This document shows positions 53,236-63,000 of a stretch of 64,000 nt of DNA, piece after piece. The notes beneath the pieces are model-generated. The model was not told the origin of the DNA. It was given only the letters and a program-made list of their open reading frames with translations, and searched no databases. The first letter of the stretch is position 1. Every line of letters begins with the position of its first letter. Origin of the DNA: Blepharisma japonicum (lineage: Eukaryota > Ciliophora > Heterotrichea > Heterotrichida > Blepharismidae); the NCBI GenBank assembly GCA_949751835.1, contig CATKHK010000085.1, forward strand, positions 1 to 64,000, written 5' to 3'. A program made the position numbers and the translations under genes.

Positions 53236-53991
53236 TTATGGTGTTGCATGCTTTAATTTCAGCTTTTCCCACGTGCTGATTAGACTTTCTAACCCTTCAA
53301 TCATATCTAAATATCGCTTACTGTTATCTCTTCTTCCTCCTGACGGATAAACATAAGAAAAGTCAATGAACTTCGTTTGAGCTTTGTTAAATCCATTCAC
53401 ATATAATACAGAGCATGTGAAATACGTATTCACTGTTTGCTTCCTAAATCATGCCAGGATTTCTTGAGTCTCCATAATAAACTGATCTACAACTGCTTCT
53501 TGGAAAACTCCATCCCTTACCACTAGCTTCGAGAAATAATCTAAAATATTGTCTGGCGTAATATCAAAAACCTGCTTTTTCCTGATCGATTCAGTAACAT
53601 GCCCTTCTCTATCTTTAATTAAAAGCCCTGTTATTCTAAATCCTAAGCTTGAAGTCGTTGTTTTGGATGCTCTTAATTGCTGAGTTACACATCTAGGCGG
53701 AGAATGATCTCTAGTCCATGTAACTTTGCCAATTTTGCAGTCCATTATTGAAGGATTTTCGTATCCTCATAACAGATTTTCCAAAACAACGTAATTATTC
53801 CCATCAATCGACTGGGATCCATAAAATTTGGGAACCAATTTTCGAAATTCATGCAAGATTGGATTTTGATTATTTGGATTAAACAAGGTTCTATAGAAAT
53901 TAAGCTCGCTGGAAAGAGCTCGCTTTAAAAGCTTATCTCGTCTGAAGATTAAAATGCCTTCATGGCCTCCTGCTTGTGGCCTGGATTCCAT
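53236..53991 (-). CDS. IPMK: inositol polyphosphate multikinase (IPK family)
   Basis: 251 residues in one frame through two TGA-Trp codons (LENLLWGYENPS; ILAWFRKQ). N-terminal QAGGHEG; the signature PxxxDxKxG as PSIMDCKIG; SLGFRITGLLI as in IPMK/Arg82; and a C-terminal IDFSYVYPSGG for the metal-binding IDF. Short like plant IPK2. Phosphorylates InsP3/InsP4 towards InsP5 and so feeds signalling and mRNA-export inositol phosphates. Confidence 0.92.
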
Positions 53992-54336
53992 TTTCTAATT
54001 ATAAGAGAATCGTCAGAAATTGTCGTTAAAAGAGGAAGTTATAGATTTGGAAATGTTGATATAAAAATCTTATTGAGATAAATCGGCTTTAAATTTATTT
54101 TTTTATTATCATGTAGAAATTTTATATGGAGAGAATATTTCAAGGCAGGATAAAATATTAGTTCATTTTTATTTTAGATAAAATGGGTGTAAAGGTTATA
54201 AAATCAGAATTTGAAATAAAAAGAGAAAAACATTTCACAAAATTTTAATTTGTAAATAAATGCTAGAACTAGCTTATTTACTCATTAGGATATAAATAGT
54301 TGTAGATGGTTATTGGAGGATTTTTATATAACAAAT
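53992..54336. other. spacer between divergent genes
   Basis: About 345 bp of AT-rich DNA between the IPMK start and the next start; no features seen. Confidence 0.4.
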
Positions 54337-54891
54337 ATGAAAAGAAAAGAATCTCTTCAAATATTGAAGCCAGTTTTGCAAAGATCTCCAGAAAAAGGCT
54401 CGTATTCAATAGGAATTCACGATTCAACGGCAACAACACACTCTTCGTCTACTTATCGAAGCCAAACAAAAAATTCCTCTCTAAGAAAAAATAAATCAAG
54501 ATCGATTATAGATTGTGAAAGTATCACTACTTTTAATCATTCACAGCTTGAAGTTTCTGAGTTTAAATACGACCCAGAAATCTTACCTATTAAAGAAAAA
54601 AACCAAGAAATATCAAAAGACGAAGACTCAATTTTACTTGAATTAGCAGACTTTTTAGGCACCAATCCAAAAAAATCCGAAGTGCCAAATGAGCCAGCTA
54701 AACTCCAAAATAATAAAAAACCAAGAAAATCGCAGTCTCAGCATGCATCTATTGGAAAGCAAGAAAAATTAAGTGAAATAAAGCCCGTCCAAAGAAATAA
54801 AATACAATCTGTAAATAGGGTTATAATTAAAACCAAAATCGAAGGAAATGCTATATTAAAGCGGAAATTTTTAAACAACATTAATAAGTAA
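54337..54891 (+). CDS. hypothetical basic, disordered protein
   Basis: 184 residues from ATG 54337 (MKRKESLQILKPVLQ) to TAA; the frame is open a little further upstream but without an ATG. Lys/Ser/Asn-rich, low complexity, pI basic. A short acidic helical segment (DEDSILLELADFLGTNP, about 97-113) could be a docking motif. No family recognised. Confidence 0.6.
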   Translation: MKRKESLQILKPVLQRSPEKGSYSIGIHDSTATTHSSSTYRSQTKNSSLRKNKSRSIIDCESITTFNHSQLEVSEFKYDPEILPIKEKNQEISKDEDSILLELADFLGTNPKKSEVPNEPAKLQNNKKPRKSQSQHASIGKQEKLSEIKPVQRNKIQSVNRVIIKTKIEGNAILKRKFLNNINK

Positions 54892-55453
54892 TCTAAAAGA
54901 AAATTTAATTTAATTCTGCTAATTGAAAATTTAGTTATTTAGTTATATAATAAAAATATGGATCAAAATTAATCCTCTTGGCGTTCCTGGATAGACTTTT
55001 CTTTACAGGGTCAAAAGTAGGAAATAATAATTGTAGCAAATAGATTTGTGAGATTATTTATAATCTCATTCCGCTACGCATATTCTGTTAACTTTTTGAC
55101 TTTTAATTTTTTTTAGCATTAAGATTTGATTAGTTATTGATATATCAATCAAATAAACCAATTAAAAATATCTTAAGCGATCGGAAGTTAATCAATCAAA
55201 ATCAAGAATTACTCTATTTGCTATTGACTAAAATCTTGATAAAATAATAGCTCTGATTAAAAAAGGCTGCATATTATAATTTTGGTGCCTGTCTCTTTTA
55301 ATATTTCAAAAAGATCATGGAATTGCAACTAACTAAATTTATATTTTCACATAAAGATAGCTAGATATGATAATTTTAATGATAAATTCTTATAAGTATT
55401 AAAATTTAATACTAGTTGATAATTTTAAGGATTTATGCATTTTTTATTATAAT
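54892..55453. other. intergenic region with an inverted repeat
   Basis: About 560 bp, AT-rich, with no open frame. Contains the imperfect inverted repeat at 55010-55100 (listed separately) and a short palindrome ATTGATATATCAAT at about 55136-55149. Confidence 0.55.
55010..55100. repeat. imperfect inverted repeat, about 91 bp
   Basis: Starts GTCAAAAGTAGG and ends AACTTTTTGAC, whose reverse complement is GTCAAAAAGTT. The centre is a perfect 9-bp arm TGAGATTAT / ATAATCTCA separated by TT (55049-55068), extended by GTAGC / GCTAC. It could be a miniature transposon-like repeat or a hairpin in a transcript; no second copy is evident in the window. Confidence 0.6.
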
Positions 55454-56440
55454 ATGCCAATAGAGAGGTACGTGGTCACTGTTTTACTTTTTGAAAGATA
55501 TGGAAACCTGTTAACAGAAGAAATGAGCAAAATTGCATTAAAATACCCTCAGCTCCAAATTGCTTGTTTTCTGCATCTTAATGATTTTAAAGAATCAAAC
55601 CATTGGGGATATACAGACATTTTAGTTCTTCACATTAGAAGGCAAAGCGACTTAGATGAAGCGTTATTAAACAACCCTATAAAATGAGTTCATTCTATAA
55701 GTGCAGGTGTTGAAATGATTATACATTCAGAATTGCTAAGGTTTGCCAATATTCAATTAACAAATGGTAAAGGAGCATATGATCGCGGAATCGCTGAGTG
55801 GTGTATCACATCTATGCTTTATTTTCAAAAAAATATGCAGTTACTTTTTGAGCAACAAAAAATTCATTCTTATAAGCTTTTCAGCATGCCAACTTTATAT
55901 GAAAACACTTTAGTCATATTGGGATATGGGTCTATAGGAAGATATGTAGCTAAATTAGCTAAAGCTTTTGAAATGAGAATTATTGGAATTAAACAGACTG
56001 CATCAGAGCCAGATGAGTATGCTGAAGAAATCGTAGAAATTAGCAAACTTTGTGAATTTTTGCCTCAAGCTGATTATCTTGTTATGGCTTTGCCACAACA
56101 TTCTTTAACAGAGAATATTATTGGTGCTAAAGAATTATCGCTTATGAAAAATAATGCAGTTTTAATTAATGTAGGGAGGGGAAATAATTTAGATGAAGAT
56201 GCTTTAATTCATGCTCTTAATGCTAGAACTATTAGAGGTGCAGCGCTTGATGTATTTAAAAATGAACCTTTATCTGCTGATTCTAGACTTTGGGAAGCTC
56301 CAAATCTTTTACTGTCCCCACACAACTGTGCTGTTGTGAATAACGTGATTGAGCTTTCTGTAAATGTATTTGAAAACCATTTAAACAAATTTTTTGAAGG
56401 GTCTATAAAATCAACAGTAGACTTCAGTAAAGGCTATTAA
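55454..56440 (+). CDS. D-isomer-specific 2-hydroxyacid dehydrogenase, copy 1
   Basis: 328 residues; one TGA-Trp codon (NNPIKWVHSI). Rossmann fold with LGYGSIGRYVAKLAKAF; the residue region after beta-2 (IIGIKQTA) lacks the Asp that fixes NAD, suggesting NADP(H). Catalytic Arg in NVGRGNNLDEDAL, Glu in FKNEPLS and His in LSPHNCA are present. The overall sequence is like the GhrA/hydroxypyruvate-glyoxylate reductase branch. It begins at ATG 55454; copy 2 follows after 119 bp. Confidence 0.92.
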
Positions 56441-56559
56441 AAATTTAACTAATAACCCTTCAAAACTAATAGAAATTACTTTTTATAATTAAAAAATGGT
56501 TATATTTATTATGATAATTCTTCCTCAATATATTTTTACTAAAAATCTTGTTGATATAA

Positions 56560-57543
56560 ATGGTTGAAGAATATGTGGTTTCAGTGCTACTATTCGAAAG
56601 ATTTGCAAATGTTTTAACTGAAGAAATGAATAAATTAGCACTAAAATATCCTCAGCTTCAAATATCTTGCTTTTTAGACTTCAATGATTTTAAGCAATCA
56701 GCTCATTGGGGTCGAACAAACATTTTAATTTTACATTTCAGGAAACAAAGTGATCTTGATGAGACTTTACAAAATAACCCAATAAAGTGGGTTCATTCTA
56801 TAACTTCTGGAGTGGATAGCTATATTTCTTCTGAAATACTGAAAAACTTGAACATTCCTCTTACAAGCTCTAAAGGCGCATATGATTGTGGGATGGCAGA
56901 ATGGTGTATAACAGTGATGCTTTATTTCCAAAAACAAATGAAGGTTCTTTTTGAGCAACAAACTAATCATATTTACAAGCTTTTTCACATGCCAACTTTA
57001 TATGGAACAACTTTAGTTATATTAGGATATGGATCTATAGGAAAATACGTAGCTAAATTAGCTAAAGGCTTTGGGATGAGAATTATTGGAATTAAACAGA
57101 CTGCATCAGAGCCAGATGAATATGCTGAAGAAATTGTCGAAACTTGCAGGCTTCACGATTTTTTACCACAAGCAGACTTTTTAGTAATGGCTCTTCCTAA
57201 TATTCCTTCTGCAGAAACCATCATTGGAGCCCAACAATTATCTTTAATGAAAAAATCTGCTGTCCTCATTAATGTAGGAAGAGGGATTAATTTAGATGAA
57301 GATGCCTTAATTGACGCTCTCACAAATGGAAATATAAAAGGGGCTGCTCTTGATGTATGCAAAATAGAGCCTATTCCACCTAATTCAAGACTTTGGGATA
57401 CCCCAAACATCATATTGTCTCCTCACAATTGTGCTGTTGTTAGTAATGTGATAGAGTTATCATCTTTATGCTTCGAAAAACATTTATTATCTTTTTTTGA
57501 AGGTAATTTAAAGTCTACAGTGGATTTTAATAAAGGGTATTAA
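56560..57543 (+). CDS. D-isomer-specific 2-hydroxyacid dehydrogenase, copy 2
   Basis: 327 residues, about 70% identical to copy 1 by eye, with TGG at the Trp where copy 1 has TGA. LGYGSIGKYVAKLAKGF, NVGRGINLDEDAL, CKIEPIPP and LSPHNCA keep all catalytic residues. Differences gather in the substrate-binding N-terminal domain (GVDSYISSEIL against GVEMIIHSELL), which may mean different substrates. The stop is 16 bp from the convergent snurportin gene. Confidence 0.93.
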   Translation: MVEEYVVSVLLFERFANVLTEEMNKLALKYPQLQISCFLDFNDFKQSAHWGRTNILILHFRKQSDLDETLQNNPIKWVHSITSGVDSYISSEILKNLNIPLTSSKGAYDCGMAEWCITVMLYFQKQMKVLFEQQTNHIYKLFHMPTLYGTTLVILGYGSIGKYVAKLAKGFGMRIIGIKQTASEPDEYAEEIVETCRLHDFLPQADFLVMALPNIPSAETIIGAQQLSLMKKSAVLINVGRGINLDEDALIDALTNGNIKGAALDVCKIEPIPPNSRLWDTPNIILSPHNCAVVSNVIELSSLCFEKHLLSFFEGNLKSTVDFNKGY

Positions 57544-57559
57544 ATAAATATTTATATAA

Positions 57560-58654
57560 TTAAATAGTCGGATATAAATAATTACCAAAATATATTGGTT
57601 TTGGAGTATCTATAGGATCATTTGAAATAAGAGCTTCTTCGAGAGAGCTATAAGTAATTGGGGAATTTTTAGATAAATAATGATATAAAATTTTACTTCA
57701 ATGATCAGCCTTGCCTTTGCGAAATGAAGCTTTTTTGATGAATTCAAGCCCTATAACAGTCGGCTGCTCAATATCTGTATTAATTGCTTCAAATTTGCAT
57801 TTGACTAAATTTCCATGATGCAATTGATATTTTTCCATATCAATACCACCTAGCACAAACCCATCTAAAGTTAATAGCTCTCCAGTATTTTTTACAAATA
57901 AAATAATTTCAATGTCCTCAGAAATATTACTCAATGCGTATAAGCTACAATTTTCATCCTTTCATATCATAACCTCATGGTTAATTCCAAGAATATAGTT
58001 ACTACTCTTATTATAAAAAATCAGCCCATCCTTTTCATACTCAAACTGAGAAAAATAAGCATTTCTCAGTCCCTCAAAATTTCCTTCAAAAATATTCATA
58101 ATTTTAATAGTTAATCCAGATATTTCGCATTGTGATAAATAGCACTGCAAAAAATAAAACCTTGACTCCGCTGGATATTCATAAAACTCTTCCATTTTCC
58201 AGCACAATAAATCAAGTGCATAATAAGTATCTTGATTTTCATTATATATGCAGTCTAGTAATATAATGCCTCCGCGAGAGTTAGAATTAGAAAACCAAAT
58301 CCCAGGAGAGTATGATTTCATTAAATTACCATTTTTATCAAATGAAGTAGTAATACCATCATGCGCCAATAGCATACATCTTTTCCCGGAAGGTCTTGGG
58401 ATTATAAGATAATCTGAATTTATATAGTGGGGAGAGGTCAAATAGCATTCTGTCATAAATTGACGAGCTAAAAAGTTTTGTTTTATGTGATTTATTTTTT
58501 TCTTTTTAAGTTTTAAAGGGAGTGATCTGAATTTGTTGTTCCTAGCTTCAATATTTCTTTTTCGAGATTTTTCGGATAAATTTTCATTTCTAATTGTGTT
58601 GTAAGACTGAAAATCGGGTGAAAAAATTTGGTTCCTATTAGTGTGGCTTTTCAT
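57560..58654 (-). CDS. SNUPN: snurportin-1, m3G-cap import adaptor
   Basis: 364 residues in one frame across two TGA-Trp codons (VMIWKDEN; DHWSKIL). A basic, Arg/Lys-rich N-terminus (about 20-70) would be the importin-beta-binding segment. The cap-binding domain follows: LIIPRPSGKRCMLLAHDGIT (human VCPVGKRALIVASRG), SRGGIILLDCIYNENQDTYY, ALDLLCWKMEEFYEYPAE and EKDGLIFYNKSSNYILG. Snurportin brings trimethylguanosine-capped spliceosomal snRNPs into the nucleus. Confidence 0.93.
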
Positions 58655-58909
58655 ATTAATTATAATTTTAAAAATTTTGATTTAATAAATTTATCAATAA
58701 AATCTTTAATCATTAGTCATAATTCTATCATAAAACCAAAATAATGAATTTTGCTTTGATTAATTATTTCTTCCACTAAAAGCCTGTATAGCTTAATAAA
58801 GCAATAATTTACTACGTTTTGAATGTATATAAACAAATTATCAATTTAATTTAATTTTTGTAACGAAGCTAGCAGTAACTGGTATAAAGGGTGAATTATT
58901 AAATATATC

Positions 58910-59284
58910 ATGGAATTTAAATTCCTATCTGTAAGAGAAGCACGTAGCAAGTTTGATAAATATTATTTATTTCAATTCGAAGTTTCATATAAAGATTGAA
59001 ACAATGTAGTAGAAAAACGTTATTCAGAATTTCTTGAGCTTCATAGGGTGATGAAGTTGATTAGGCTGTCGATAACTCAGCCACTTCCTCATTTCCCTGG
59101 CCAAATGTTGATAAAAAACTTATTTCACAAGGTAACTCCTAACGATATTGAGGAAAGAAAAGCAGGGCTTGAAAATTATATGAATGAACTAAGTAAAGGG
59201 ATGTGTGCAAAAAACAGTAAGTACTTCCCTGATTTTATTTCACTTCCTACAAGGCTCAGAGACGAGTATATGCAGGATATTTAA
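58910..59284 (+). CDS. stand-alone PX-domain protein, SNX3-like
   Basis: 124 residues; TGA at about 58997 is Trp. Nearly the whole protein is a PX domain: RYSEFLELHRVM carries the phosphoinositide-binding Arg-Tyr, PHFPGQMLIKNLF is the proline loop (the usual PGK Lys is Gln), and DIEERKAGLENYMNEL the last helix. Like SNX3/SNX12/Grd19 it lacks other domains. Endosomal PI3P binding is likely. Confidence 0.9.
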
Positions 59285-59595
59285 ATTGAAAATATTGTTA
59301 AACAATTTTTTCTTGATTAGATTAGTTGCTTCTCCCTTAGATTGCATATTTTGAGGAATGAATAAGATAAATAGTACAATAGTCCTAGCTAGCAAATTTT
59401 ATTCTCCTTAAAATAGCATAATTTCATATTTGAAAATATATAAATTAATTTTGCATTGAATATTTGCACTTTGGCAAGAATATCTGGCTAATATCATATC
59501 AATTTTCATAGCTAAATTGAAAATTAATTCTATTAGCATGATTTTGTCAAAAATATTCAAAAAGATTATTCACAATCGTAATTTGATTTTTATTA
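59285..59595. other. spacer between convergent genes
   Basis: About 310 bp, AT-rich; 3' flanks of the PX and BolA genes. Nothing else seen. Confidence 0.4.
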
Positions 59596-59859
59596 TTATG
59601 GGCTTTTAAGAACTGAAGTTTCAAGCTTAAATCCGTGCATCTCTTGACCTTCTATGCATTTATTTACCATTCTGTGCTGAATAATTGTGCTTTTGCCTTC
59701 AAAAGAATTGCTTGCAACTTTTATATGCAGCATTGTCCCACATCCTCCACTTAAATCGATAACTTCTACTTGTGTATTTGCTCCTAAGCCTTGTTTTATT
59801 TTATTAGCAACAGTTTGCTCGATAGAAAATAGCCTTAGAACCCTATTGAGCCTTATCAT
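59596..59859 (-). CDS. BOLA3: BolA-family protein, BOLA3-like (mitochondrial Fe-S)
   Basis: 87 residues. The N-terminus MIRLNRVLRLFS is a short amphipathic, basic, mitochondrial-type presequence. The BolA fold is complete: VEVIDLSGGCGTMLHIKV with the BOLA3-type Cys, FEGKSTIIQHRMVNKCI with the invariant His, and HGFKLET. BOLA3 works with GLRX5 in transferring [4Fe-4S] clusters to mitochondrial enzymes. Confidence 0.93.
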   Translation of the reverse strand: MIRLNRVLRLFSIEQTVANKIKQGLGANTQVEVIDLSGGCGTMLHIKVASNSFEGKSTIIQHRMVNKCIEGQEMHGFKLETSVLKSP

Positions 59860-60011
59860 TTATTATAAAATTCCATCATGAAAATCTATTGGCTTAATTT
59901 CTAATTAAAATTTATGATTTAAATCAGTATTTTCCTTGTAAATTCCTATAAATATTTTGAAAATCCATATATCACGACTTATTACTTATGCTAATTAAAA
60001 TTTTTTTATAT

Positions 60012-60710
60012 TTAAAGCTGGTAAACAATAGGATGAGGGAACAAGTCATATATAGTAGTCTTGTTTTTAGGCCTCTCAATCCCATATTGTTCTAAGTTCA
60101 ACTGAGGTGGGAACCTCTTTGTGTAGAACCATCCCAAACTCATCATTAAATTGCTGACAAGGATGATGCCAGCAGTTTCAAAAATAAAAGCAATAGTATA
60201 TTGAGCGTACATTAGGTATAAAATTGATGTTGAAACTCCTGTATCACAAAGGTCGTTTTCTTGGCAATAAATATCTTCAGAGAGCCAGACAGTAAAGATA
60301 ACTTGCATGATTAGCATTACAGTTTGACTAATAAGACTCTATATATTTCTTACTCCCCATCTAAAAGCTTGATGCTCCCTTACAAAAAATCCAATCAAAG
60401 CTGCCACAAATTCACCCATCATTTTAGCATAAATATACAATGCATCAGCCCATGCAAAAATGATGAACATATTCGCGACTTGGAACGCAGAAATTATTCG
60501 GATATGGTAATCGGTGTGCTTTATCATCTTCAATTCAATATGACGGGAACGGAGATATGATATAAGTATTAGAAGCCCTGCAATTAGTCCTCCTGCTACG
60601 ACGTAAGGGAAAAAAAGGTATAAGTAAATATCATAAAGCAGCACACTATTAGAAGGGTAGTTATGATCTGAAATTTGGGCTGAAAGAGAATTATCGTTTG
60701 TACTTGACAT
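60012..60710 (-). CDS. multi-pass membrane protein, unknown
   Basis: Exons 60710-60354 and 60338-60012 with a 15-nt intron (minus GTAAGAAATATATAG); 227 residues. About five hydrophobic helices: YLFFPYVVAGGLIAGLLILI, IISAFQVANMFIIFAW, EFVAALIGFFV, QTVMLIMQVIFTVWL and IAFIFETAGIILVSNLMMSL. A pair of Cys (CQENDLC) lies in a loop that may be luminal. No family recognised. Confidence 0.78.
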
Positions 60711-60992
60711 TATTTATTAGAATTTTAGAAATTTATATAATTGATTACAAAAAAATTAAAGCTTGTTTATTAAAGAAAAAGAGATTATTAGGTAGCAAAG
60801 AAAAATAATTATTATTCTCATTATTTATTTCAAAAAATTTTGGTTGAAGAAATAGAAACTGTTATAAAAATTAAACGAAAAATAATTAATTTAAATTTTA
60901 TAAAATTATACTTAAATTTTACTATTAAATTATCGATACTCTTATTTAAACTCATCTTTCTTAGCTCTTCATATATATATTTTTCAAATAAA

Positions 60993-61691
60993 ATGGCAAA
61001 GCCTTTAACAGCAGATACAATCTTACAGAAGACAAAAGCAGGGCGTCTCGACAATGTAAAAAATCTAAACTGCTGAGGAATGGATATAGAGGACGTAAGC
61101 ATTCTTCGTGAAATCCCAAATGTAGAAGTCCTTTCTTTAAGTGTTAATAAGATTAGCACTTTGAAATATTTTCAATGTTGTTCAAAACTAACAGAACTTT
61201 ACCTTCGTAAAAATTCAGTATCAGATTTGAGAGAACTCAAATATCTGAAAAACTTATCAGGGCTGAAAGTGCTATGGTTATGGGATAACCCATGTGCTGA
61301 AAACGAACGTTATCGAGAAATCGTGTTGAGTTACCTCCCAAACCTCATTAAACTAGACAATCAAAATGTATCACAAGAAGAGAAATCTCAAATAAATCCT
61401 GCAGAAGTCCAAAAAACAAGAGAGGAAATCGAAAATCATCCAAAGGCTTCGGAGAAGCCTAAAATGCAAAGAGATGAAATTATTAAAGATGAAAGAAAAG
61501 AGGCAGATATGAGAAGGGAGCCATCACCTTTTAGAGAACCTTTGAAACCTAAAACAAGAAATGAGGCAAAGCAAGTAGAGAAGCCTGGGGATAATATATT
61601 ATGTGCGGTTTTATCATTATTAAAAGAGCTAGATGAAAATGGCTTGGAGATAGTCAAGCGCGAAATTGATAAAAGAGTCGGGAATCGCTAA
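60993..61691 (+). CDS. CFAP410: CFAP410 (C21orf2), ciliary LRR protein
   Basis: 232 residues; TGA at 61074 is Trp in VKNLNCWGMDIEDVSIL (human VRKLNCWGSRLTDISI). Leucine-rich repeats follow: VEVLSLSVNKISTL, LTELYLRKNSVSDL, LKVLWLWDNPCAEN, then the LRR cap YLPNLIKLDNQNVS. A charged linker (about 135-195) leads to the conserved C-terminal helix NILCAVLSLLKELDENGLEIV. CFAP410 is a basal body/axoneme protein that in animals binds NEK1. Confidence 0.95.
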
Positions 61692-61801
61692 TTAAGTGGT
61701 TTTCATTTAATTTTATATTAGAATAATCTATAGTCTTAAGAATATTTAAAAAATTGATAAAAAATAATGGCATAAATATTCCCAGTTTTGTTAATTAAAA
61801 C

Positions 61802-62566
61802 CTAATCATCTGTTTCTTCATCAATTAAAGGCCAAAAAAGTCTTACTATTTCTTTTGGGTTTTTTATTCTTTCAGCATGAGCTTGAATTCCTCTGCTAAC
61901 TAATCTTTCTGCATATAAAGGTTTTTGGAATTCCTTAATAATTTCATTTATAGAATACTTCACTGATTCTATTGCATTAAAAAATTCATCTAGTAGATCT
62001 GGCGAATTTGCTATAATTTCATGATTTTTATCCATATTTAAAACAGCTGTAATTTTATCTTGGGTACTGAAATTTAAGTCTTCAGTGAGCTCAGCAATTT
62101 TTTTGGGGAAATCTTCTTCTCGTTTTACTCATTTTTTTACTGTCTTTTTTATATCTTCAAGCTTTCCAGGGGTTTCTATTAAAAAATTCATTAATTCATA
62201 ATAAATAGCCATTAATTTTTTACTTTTTCTGTTAAGTTTTGGGGTATCAACTAATACATAAGGATTTTCAAAAGTAAAAGTTAAATGAATTTCATTTAAT
62301 TTTCCTGCACAATTTGCTGATAAAACTACCAAAATCATCCTAAAAATTTCTTGCAAATCTAAATTAATTTCTCAATGACTTTCAGCTCCTAATTCTCGAA
62401 TTAAGTTAGTGATATTTCCATCAAAATTTGCTTTAAGTTTATTGGTTTTTGAAACTGGTTTTTCTAATTCTTTATAGATATCGTCAAGTTCTTTTATCCC
62501 TGTAAAAAGCAAAATATTTCCATGAATCGGGCTAGGGATTTTTGACTTACTTTTTATTATTCCCAT
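61802..62566 (-). CDS. hypothetical helical protein
   Basis: 254 residues in one frame with two TGA-Trp codons (ESHWEINL, VKKWVKRE). Mostly alpha-helical and charged; the N-terminus MGIIKSKSKIPSP begins with Gly2, weakly compatible with N-myristoylation. I recognise no family and no catalytic motif. Convergent with CFAP410 (110 bp) and divergent from the NEK2 gene. Confidence 0.7.
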
Positions 62567-63000
62567 TTTACGAAACTTTGGTATTATCTATATTAATTGG
62601 AGATTAATAATAGTCAAGTTACAATAAAATATGGCCTTAAAGTACTAATACTCTGATATAATTGTTTTCTTGGTCAGAATTTTGCTTAAATTAGACATTT
62701 ATATTAAGCAGCGCTTATAAAATAAGATAAGGTGCGCAATTTGTTCCAATTAAAGCCTGATCAAATAAAATAATTCTCATAAATGTAATTCATGAAAATT
62801 TAATGCCAAAGCCATTAAGCCTTGTACAAGAAAAATATGAAATTTTAATGCTAATAAAGAGATGATTTATATATAATAAAAATTAAAAATAATATTCAAA
62901 GATATCTATCAAAGATTCCAACTATCATTTTGGAATACTTAAAATAATTAATACTGAAAAACAGAACTATATAAATTTCATAATTTTCAAAATATTTAAA
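62567..63000. promoter_or_regulatory. shared upstream region of the 61802 gene and NEK2
   Basis: About 430 bp of AT-rich DNA between two divergent starts. No open frame or recognised box. Confidence 0.4.
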
